A DNA stretch of 18,265 nt, from assembly GCA_946494635.1 (NCBI GenBank), contig CAMMCS010000016.1, forward strand, positions 1 through 18,265. Reading direction: 5' to 3'. The DNA is from an uncultured Oscillibacter sp. Its GTDB lineage: Bacteria; Bacillota; Clostridia; Oscillospirales; Oscillospiraceae. Below are positions 13,700 to 18,265 of the stretch, piece after piece. A model generated the notes under the pieces. The model saw only the letters and a list, made by a program, of their open reading frames with translations, did no database searches and was not told where the DNA came from. A program made the position numbers and the translations under genes. The stretch's first letter is position 1. The number at the start of each line of letters is the position of its first letter.

Positions 13700-13773
13700 A
13701 GCGGGTTTGTGTAAGGGTAGCACAGCAGACTCTGACTCTGTATGTGAGGGTTCGAATCCTTCACCCGCTGCCA
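13700..13773 (+). tRNA. tRNA-Gln, anticodon CUG, CCA encoded
   Basis: A full cloverleaf can be drawn by hand. Acceptor AGCGGGT (13700-13706) pairs with ACCCGCT (13763-13769), with discriminator G and CCA at 13771-13773. The D-stem is GTGT/GCAC around AAGGGTA. The anticodon stem GCAGA/TCTGT holds the loop CTCTGAC, giving anticodon CUG that reads CAG. The T-stem GAGGG/CCTTC holds the loop TTCGAAT. The variable loop is four bases. It stands alone between its own promoter and terminator. The 13700 boundary follows from the 7-bp acceptor match. Confidence 0.93.
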
Positions 13774-13777
13774 GAAA

Positions 13778-13815
13778 AGATCCCTGGAATCTGAACGATT
13801 CCAGGGATCTTTTTT
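13778..13815 (+). terminator. Intrinsic terminator of tRNA-Gln
   Basis: A 14-bp perfect stem, AGATCCCTGGAATC (13778-13791) with GATTCCAGGGATCT (13797-13810), has loop TGAAC and is followed by a T-run to 13815. Confidence 0.94.
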
Positions 13816-13850
13816 GTGCCCCTTCCGGCGTGATCCTATTGGGTTCCCGG

Positions 13851-13882
13851 AAAGGAGACACGATATAATGGCGCTTTCTTGA
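13851..13882 (+). pseudogene. Orphan gene start: ribosome binding site, ATG and four codons
   Basis: AAAGGAG (13851-13857) lies ten bases before ATG 13868, which is followed by GCG CTT TCT and then TGA. A good ribosome binding site on a four-codon frame looks like the remaining 5' end of a gene whose body has been lost. A TATAAT overlaps the ATG (13864-13869) with TTGGGT 19 bases upstream, so part of the signal could instead be a weak promoter. It lies at the boundary where sequence composition changes. Confidence 0.35.
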
Positions 13883-13908
13883 GATTTTTGACGGAGGTCG
13901 GCGCAGGC

Positions 13909-14808
13909 TCAGCCGATAAGTTGGATATCTTGCAGATAACGCAAATTCCGCTTTGCGGAGAAAAAAGCCTGAGCTGCGGTGGCTCGGGGCATGTCTGATT
14001 CAACGACAGCGATGCCGTTAAAACCGATATCATCCAGGGCATCTCTGACTGCGGTAAAGTCAATCATGCCGTCCGGCAGGTCGCACATGACGTCCATATC
14101 AAAGGCGGTGTCAGAGCTCAGATGTTCTTTTTGAACCTTCCGGTAGACCGCGCCATCCATTTGCTTGAAATGGAGGTATGCGATCTTCTCGGCATACTTG
14201 CGGATGAAGTCCGGCACAGAAGGGTCTCCCGGTTCCCCGTTTCCGTTGGCATAAGCGTGATGGCCCGTATCAAAGCACAGACTGAGCCCTGTAGCATCTA
14301 GCAGGCGGATAATTTCGCTTTCATATTCAATCATCGTTTTCACATGAGGGTGGTAGACCACCTGAATACCAAACTCGTTTTTCGCGTACCGCCCCATGTC
14401 ACGGACCTTTGCAAAAAAAGCAGCCCAGTCAGAAGCTGAAAATGACTGCTTTTTTTCACTGTAGAGCCCCACATCAGACTCATCCATCGTGACGAGGTAT
14501 TGAGCCCCCAGAGCGTGCAGACGCTCGCACAACGCCTGCACGCGGGGGCGGAAGTCAGAAAAAGAAGCGGCCTGGTCAAAAGCATAGCATGCAGTGCCGG
14601 CGCAGACCTTGAGACCATGTGCGGACAATTCCTTCCGCAGTTTTTCCAAATCTGTAGGGAGATAACCGTCAGGACCCAGCTCCAGAGCCTGGTAGCCTGC
14701 TTGCGCAGCCTGATCGAGGAACAAGCTGTAAGGGGTACCGGAGGGCGTCCCGTCCGCATACCAGACGCCCCAGGAACAGGGGGCTGTAGCGATGCTTATG
14801 TGGTGCAT
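13909..14808 (-). CDS. IolE-like sugar phosphate isomerase/epimerase, 299 aa
   Basis: A TIM-barrel protein of the AP-endonuclease-2-like superfamily, which includes inosose dehydratase (IolE), xylose isomerase-like enzymes and sugar epimerases. The 299-residue product starts MHHISIATAPCSWGVWY, close to the IolE N-terminus (A-P-x-x-W-G). Likely metal ligands follow in the family order: the glutamate in ALELGPDGYLP, the histidine pair in VVYHPH, FDTGHHAYANG, HFKQMDG and the late glutamate in IAVVESDMP. An inosose or related keto-sugar dehydratase or epimerase is likely; the exact substrate cannot be read from sequence. ATG 14808 has AAGGGGG upstream; an in-frame extension of 15 codons would overlap the upstream gene and has no ribosome binding site. 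It starts 13 bases after the MocA-family gene, in one operon. Confidence 0.87.
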   Translation of the reverse strand: MHHISIATAPCSWGVWYADGTPSGTPYSLFLDQAAQAGYQALELGPDGYLPTDLEKLRKELSAHGLKVCAGTACYAFDQAASFSDFRPRVQALCERLHALGAQYLVTMDESDVGLYSEKKQSFSASDWAAFFAKVRDMGRYAKNEFGIQVVYHPHVKTMIEYESEIIRLLDATGLSLCFDTGHHAYANGNGEPGDPSVPDFIRKYAEKIAYLHFKQMDGAVYRKVQKEHLSSDTAFDMDVMCDLPDGMIDFTAVRDALDDIGFNGIAVVESDMPRATAAQAFFSAKRNLRYLQDIQLIG

Positions 14809-14821
14809 GACTTTTCCCCCT

Positions 14822-15913
14822 TCATCTGCCCTGTTGTTCGGCCATGATGCCAATAATATCCTGAAACAGCTTCAGATCTGCCGCTGCATCTTCCAGGCTG
14901 GTTTTGGGCTGTATGCCAGAGTGGATGCATTGAGCAAAATACGCCAATTCTGTTTGGAAGGCGTCGCGAAAGTCGGGGCCATATGTAGTAGTATGGGTAT
15001 CCGTTTCACTGGACTCTATGACCTCCACATAGGCGGGCTGATATCGCAGATAAGGCGTTTCGTATTTGATCAGGATTTTGCGTGTGTTCTGAAATACCTC
15101 AATGGCTGCATCAAACTGCACGATATTCTGATTGTTTACCAACTCGTATATCCCCAGGAATCCACCTTCAAATTCCATAACGATGACGACATGCTGACCG
15201 CCGGAAGCGGTGGCAACAGAATGAATTTTAACCGGTGGGCCAAAAAGCTCCCGTACGGCAGCAAAGGAGTGGCAGCCCAAGCCGGTTAACATTTGATAGG
15301 TAGTGCGCATAGCTTCGGAAGCATCGGAGCCGATGGCCCGGTCGAGCTGTTCCCGGCGCCGGAGGCGGCTTTCCTGAAGCAGCTCTGCAGGGGCGTCCTT
15401 TGGATAGAAGACAGGCCTGGTCTGTCTAATAAAATACGGGGCTTCCAGAATGATGTCCCGAAAACGGAGATACTCGGTCTTCATTTGTGAATTTGACAGA
15501 ATTTCCTTGGCTTTCAGAAAAGGGCCTGCATATCGCCGCATATACCCGACCATCAGAATCTGATGGGGGTATTTCTTTTGCAGCTCAATCAGCGTGTTCA
15601 ATTCATCCAGACAGAGCGCTGCAGGCTTTTCCACAAATACATGCTTTCCGGCCTGCAATGCCATGGCGGCGTATTCTCCGTGATATTGGTCAGGAGAGAG
15701 GATCAGAACAGCATCAATATTGCTGCGGGCAAGAAGCTCTGCAGCGCTGGAATAAGCTTCAGGGATGTGATACTTGTTCTGCACATATGCGACGAGAGAT
15801 GGGGCAATATCAGAAACTGCAGTCACCTGGTAGGTATCACAGAGATCTTGAAGAATGGGAAGATGCATGCACTGCGCGACCTCCCCCAGTCCGATTACAC
15901 CTATACGGATCAA
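14822..15913 (-). CDS. Gfo/Idh/MocA family NAD(P)-dependent oxidoreductase, 363 aa
   Basis: Oxidises or reduces a sugar or polyol hydroxyl using NAD(P), in the cytoplasm. The N-terminal Rossmann fold shows IGVIGLGEVAQ (G5, G8, G10), an acidic residue after strand 2 (VSDIAP, D35, which favours NAD) and the family hallmark EKP at 95-97. The C-terminal alpha/beta half carries GLGCHSFAAVRELFG, whose histidine sits where the family's catalytic region lies. The length of 363 is typical. The start is TTG 15913: AGGAGG lies seven bases upstream, an in-frame stop stands two codons before it, and the next methionine (residue 16) would delete the nucleotide-binding loop. It is followed by the IolE-like gene, so an inositol-like or other polyol pathway is the best guess. 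Confidence 0.9.
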   Translation of the reverse strand: MIRIGVIGLGEVAQCMHLPILQDLCDTYQVTAVSDIAPSLVAYVQNKYHIPEAYSSAAELLARSNIDAVLILSPDQYHGEYAAMALQAGKHVFVEKPAALCLDELNTLIELQKKYPHQILMVGYMRRYAGPFLKAKEILSNSQMKTEYLRFRDIILEAPYFIRQTRPVFYPKDAPAELLQESRLRRREQLDRAIGSDASEAMRTTYQMLTGLGCHSFAAVRELFGPPVKIHSVATASGGQHVVIVMEFEGGFLGIYELVNNQNIVQFDAAIEVFQNTRKILIKYETPYLRYQPAYVEVIESSETDTHTTTYGPDFRDAFQTELAYFAQCIHSGIQPKTSLEDAAADLKLFQDIIGIMAEQQGR

Positions 15914-16000
15914 TTTTTACCCTCCTAGCCTGGCCCTGCGCGAATATTCAGCAGCCAATATGATCTACAGAAAAGATATCAGCTTTCGAGTTTTCTTTGT

Positions 16001-16028
16001 ATTGTAAAATGTTGCACAAACATTGCAA
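16001..16028 (-). promoter_or_regulatory. Candidate promoter and operator of the oxidoreductase operon
   Basis: On the minus strand: -35 TTGCAA (16028-16023), a 16-base spacer and -10 TACAAT (16006-16001), about 90 bases before the TTG start. The spacer holds a perfect 6-bp inverted repeat, AATGTT-GCACA-AACATT (16008-16024), which could bind a regulator. Confidence 0.6.
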
Positions 16029-16032
16029 ATTG

Positions 16033-16842
16033 TTAATCACCGTCCTTCCCGACCTTTTGACGATATTGCGTTGGACTCATTTTCTGCCGGTTTTTGAATT
16101 GCCGCGAGAAATCAGAGTAGTCGCGGAAGCCCACGCGGTATGCGATATCCGTGATACTGTATTCCGTTGTGCGAAGGAGGTCGCAGGCTTTGTCAATTCT
16201 GTAGTTCAGCAGATATACCTGCGGAGAGATCCCGAGATTGCGTTTAAACAATTTGAACAGGTATGTACGGTCGATGTTGACATAACAGGCAATGTCCTGC
16301 ACGGTAATTTCATTTGCATAGTATTCGGCGATGTATGCCAAGCATTGCTCAAAGTACAAAGAATTCTTCCGCTTCCTGGAATTAAACGACACAATGCTTT
16401 GAAAAAATTTGCGGAGATAGTGGGGGAAAACCCTGTCAACAGAGAGGGGAATAATGGATGTGGCGCACATATCGGCCAGGAGCTGCCGCATTTCGTCAAT
16501 GGGTACAATGCTGCGGAAAACCTGCGAATTACGGGAGATCCCACTGCTTTCAATCAAATAGTTCATTTTTTGCCCGCTAATTGCAGCCCAAAAATACTCC
16601 CATGGCTGATCGGAGCTTGGATAATAGCTGGGCGTTTCACCGGGAAATATGATGAAGCCCTCACCCTCTGCAAGCTGGATGGTTTCGTTGATGGTCCGAT
16701 AGTATCCTACCCCGCCGGTAATAAAATGGAACCGATAATAGTTGCGGGAAAACGTCTGCAAAATTCGGTTGGGGTCTGACCGTTCCCATCCCAGGCCCAG
16801 TAGCATGAGAGAATCAGATGACGGAGTGAGCTCCTGCTTCAT
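16033..16842 (-). CDS. AraC-family transcriptional regulator, 269 aa
   Basis: A DNA-binding regulator with an N-terminal cupin-like sensor (about residues 25-130: RFHFITGGVGYYR, AEGEGFIIFPGETPSYYP, PWEYFWAAISG) and a C-terminal AraC domain of about 100 residues. Both helix-turn-helix units are visible: ITVQDIACYVNIDRTYLFKLFKR and SITDIAYRVGFRDYSDFSRQFK, the second being the family signature, followed by SPTQYRQK. ATG 16842 has GGAGG eight bases upstream; upstream in-frame extension runs into the promoter. It is divergent from the sugar permeases and upstream of the sugar-enzyme operon on the same strand. The likely role is local sugar-responsive control of both; the ligand is unknown. Confidence 0.93.
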   Translation of the reverse strand: MKQELTPSSDSLMLLGLGWERSDPNRILQTFSRNYYRFHFITGGVGYYRTINETIQLAEGEGFIIFPGETPSYYPSSDQPWEYFWAAISGQKMNYLIESSGISRNSQVFRSIVPIDEMRQLLADMCATSIIPLSVDRVFPHYLRKFFQSIVSFNSRKRKNSLYFEQCLAYIAEYYANEITVQDIACYVNIDRTYLFKLFKRNLGISPQVYLLNYRIDKACDLLRTTEYSITDIAYRVGFRDYSDFSRQFKNRQKMSPTQYRQKVGKDGD

Positions 16843-16891
16843 AATGTCCACCTCCACGCGCTGCGGTACAGATAAGCGGTTGTTTTGATTG

Positions 16892-16919
16892 AGTATATCA
16901 TGCATTTCTAAAATGTCAA
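16892..16919 (-). promoter_or_regulatory. Promoter of the AraC-family regulator
   Basis: On the minus strand: consensus -35 TTGACA (16919-16914), a 16-base spacer and an extended -10 TGA-TATACT (TATACT 16897-16892), about 50 bases before the ATG. Confidence 0.82.
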
Positions 16920-16943
16920 CATATAGCAATGAACTATCGACAT
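16913..16943. promoter_or_regulatory. Imperfect inverted repeat, candidate AraC-type operator
   Basis: ATGTC ... ATAG (16913-16925) faces CTAT-C-GACAT (16934-16943). The left arm overlaps the -35 box of the regulator's own promoter, where a bound regulator could control itself and the divergent transporter genes. Confidence 0.35.
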
Positions 16944-16956
16944 GAAAGCGTGAAAA
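16942..16956 (+). promoter_or_regulatory. cre-like site upstream of the permease genes
   Basis: ATGAAAGCGTGAAAA matches the Gram-positive catabolite-responsive element pattern (WTGNAARCGNWWWCA) well in its left half and misses two positions in the right half. It lies in the divergent gap of a sugar locus, where CcpA control would be expected. It is a suggestion only. I do not see a clear -35/-10 pair for the permeases. Confidence 0.35.
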
Positions 16957-17047
16957 TACAAGAGCGGCTTTGTAAGATAAATACATAAAGACTTTTGGGT
17001 TTTCTAGCACAATATTTGAGTGTGAGGGAATGTGAGGGACTTTGACT

Positions 17048-17935
17048 ATGAGAAGAAAGAAAGAGATCGCCTTGAAAAAAAGAGAAACCGGCATCATCTG
17101 GTACCTGTTTCTGCTGCCGACGCTGTCGGGTGTACTCCTGTTCATGGCATATCCGATTATTGAAGTATTCCGGCTGAGCTTCTATCAGTCCAACGGAACA
17201 ATGGAATCTTTTAAGGGACTTGCCAATTATCAGTACATTTTGGAAAACGACATATTCCACACCGCAATCTTCAACACGTTTTTTATTACTTTTTTCCAGC
17301 TGCTGATTGCGATTCCCCTTGGATTCCTGATCGCACTGGCAATCAACTCCATTTCCCGCGGAAAGAACTTTCTGAAAGCGCTTTTCTTCATTCCGTACGT
17401 TACGCCGGCAATCGCGGCCGGCACGCTGTTCCTGTTTATCCTGCATCCGGACGGCATTCTGAACGAATTTCTGGGGTGGTTCGGGGTGGAACCGATCTCC
17501 TGGCTCGAGACCGGCGTATCTGCCCGCTTTGGCGCGGTTATTTTGAGCATCTGGCGATCCATGGGCTTTAATGTCATCATTTTTCTTGCTTACCTGCAGA
17601 CGATTTCTCCGGAATATTATGAGGCGGCGTATGTGGACGGCTGCAGCCGTTGGCAGGCGCACCGCTATATTACCTTCCCCCAGATGCGGGACGCGTTTGC
17701 GTTTTTGATTATTATGGGATGGATCGGTGGTATGCAGCGCTTTACGGAGGTTTACGCGCTGGGCGGCGTTACCGGTTCTCCTGCCCGGAGCCTGCACACT
17801 ATCGTCGGCTTTATATATGAGCGCGGTTTCGGTAATTTTGAGTTTGGCATCGCAGCAGCCGCATCCTGCATCCTGTTTGTGATCATTCTGGCATTTACAT
17901 TACTGAACCTGAGATTGACAAGGGGGAAAGACTGA
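17048..17935 (+). CDS. Sugar ABC transporter permease, MalF/UgpA-like
   Basis: Inner-membrane permease of the carbohydrate uptake-1 (CUT1) ABC family. The 295-residue product has a short basic N-terminus and about six hydrophobic helices, beginning GIIWYLFLLPTLSGVLLFMAYPI. The cytoplasmic EAA loop that contacts the ATPase is intact: YYEAAYVDGCSRWQAHRYITFP (positions near 17617-17680). ATG 17048 is chosen because GAGGG lies nine bases upstream; a TTG two codons earlier would be only three bases from that site. The TGA overlaps the next gene's ATG by one base, as is usual for paired permeases. The substrate-binding protein and ATPase are not in the window. Confidence 0.93.
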   Translation: MRRKKEIALKKRETGIIWYLFLLPTLSGVLLFMAYPIIEVFRLSFYQSNGTMESFKGLANYQYILENDIFHTAIFNTFFITFFQLLIAIPLGFLIALAINSISRGKNFLKALFFIPYVTPAIAAGTLFLFILHPDGILNEFLGWFGVEPISWLETGVSARFGAVILSIWRSMGFNVIIFLAYLQTISPEYYEAAYVDGCSRWQAHRYITFPQMRDAFAFLIIMGWIGGMQRFTEVYALGGVTGSPARSLHTIVGFIYERGFGNFEFGIAAAASCILFVIILAFTLLNLRLTRGKD

Positions 17936-18216
17936 TGAGAAAGACTGCTGCAGAGAAGATTCCGGACAATTACGCGCACCGGAAGCTGGTCACGGACCGC
18001 ATCATTTTTGTCTGCATGGCGTTGATCGGCCTGCTGTTCATCATTCCTTTTGTCTGGATGGCGGTCGTGTCCTTCGAGCGGAATGCAAACATTCAGCCGC
18101 CGTTCCCGCCTTCCCTCATCCTCAGGGAGCCATCCCTTTTCAATTTTAAGATCATTACGGAAAATGGAAATCTGTGGCGGGCATACCGCAATTCCTTTAT
18201 CATTGCGGCGCTGTAG
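17935..18216 (+). pseudogene. Sugar ABC transporter permease, MalG-like, truncated
   Basis: The second permease of the CUT1 pair, expected to be about 270-290 residues, ends at TAG 18214-18216 after 93. What remains is typical: a basic N-terminus, first membrane helix FVCMALIGLLFIIPFVWMAVVSF, the periplasmic LFNFKIITENGNLWRAYRNS and the start of helix 2 (FIIAAL). After the stop, none of the three forward frames to base 18265 gives a permease-like helix, so this is not a simple point mutation or one-base frameshift. Disruption by an inserted element or a deletion is more likely, but the right edge prevents a decision. Without the second permease the transporter should not assemble. Confidence 0.75.
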
Positions 18217-18265
18217 GTTTGTCAAACATATTGGACGGCGAACAGAGAAGGAGTGCAGTAGTTTA
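18217..18265 (+). other. Foreign-looking sequence after the truncated permease
   Basis: It begins with a small palindrome, GTTTG-T-CAAAC (18217-18227), and carries AAGGAG (18248-18253) close to the window edge, as if another gene starts just beyond. This layout, a terminal repeat-like sequence and then a ribosome binding site within about 40 bases, is typical of the left end of an insertion element. No family can be named from 49 bases. Confidence 0.35.

Noticed and set aside
13700..13773. Attachment site of an integrative element in tRNA-Gln
   Set aside because: No second copy of the tRNA 3' end is seen between 13774 and 18265 and no integrase gene is in the window; it could only be tested with more sequence.
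17042..17047. TTG start two codons before the first permease ATG
   Set aside because: It would be only three bases from the GAGGG ribosome binding site, too close for initiation.

Overview
The window reads as chromosomal DNA of a GC-rich member of the Clostridia, most likely the Oscillospiraceae (a Flavonifractor/Lawsonibacter/Pseudoflavonifractor-like gut anaerobe). This placement is inferred from gene content: bS21, YqeG next to EF-P, a protein with a CD1247-type N-terminus, a type II pantothenate kinase, a two-HKD cardiolipin synthase and many Sel1 repeats. It also fits the strong AGGAGG ribosome binding sites and sigma-A promoters. No marker in the window fixes the species.

Left part (1-13577), GC-rich core genome. 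It opens with the 3' end of leuS, followed by a non-coding stretch holding a second, diverged copy of the leuS tail and several hairpins, then a gene of unknown function. rpsU follows with its own promoter, structured leader and terminator. A GH18-like gene is divergent from yqeG, which is followed by efp and a small acidic zinc-ribbon protein. A leftward operon (coaW, an HD-domain protein, a small cysteine-rich protein) stands back to back with rightward pncB, so CoA and NAD precursor genes share one divergent control region. Cardiolipin synthase follows with its own promoter, then a TtcA-like sulfurtransferase coupled to a 785-residue zinc-ribbon/Sel1-repeat protein.

Middle (13578-13908). 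A strong promoter drives a single tRNA-Gln(CUG) with encoded CCA and an intrinsic terminator. Just after it lies what looks like the orphaned start of a lost gene.

Right part (13909-18265), visibly more AT-rich: a sugar or polyol catabolic locus. Leftward: a Gfo/Idh/MocA oxidoreductase, an IolE-like TIM-barrel isomerase/epimerase, and an AraC-family regulator. Rightward, divergent from the regulator: two sugar ABC-transporter permeases. The likely logic is that the regulator senses a sugar, the transporter imports it, and the oxidoreductase and isomerase process it. The second permease stops after 93 residues, and the last ~50 bases do not resemble permease in any forward frame, so an insertion or deletion junction near the right edge is likely.

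I see no CRISPR array, complete mobile element, rRNA or clear defence system. The most notable sequence-level items are the leuS tail scar, the in-register block duplications of the Sel1 gene, the composition break after tRNA-Gln, and the broken permease.
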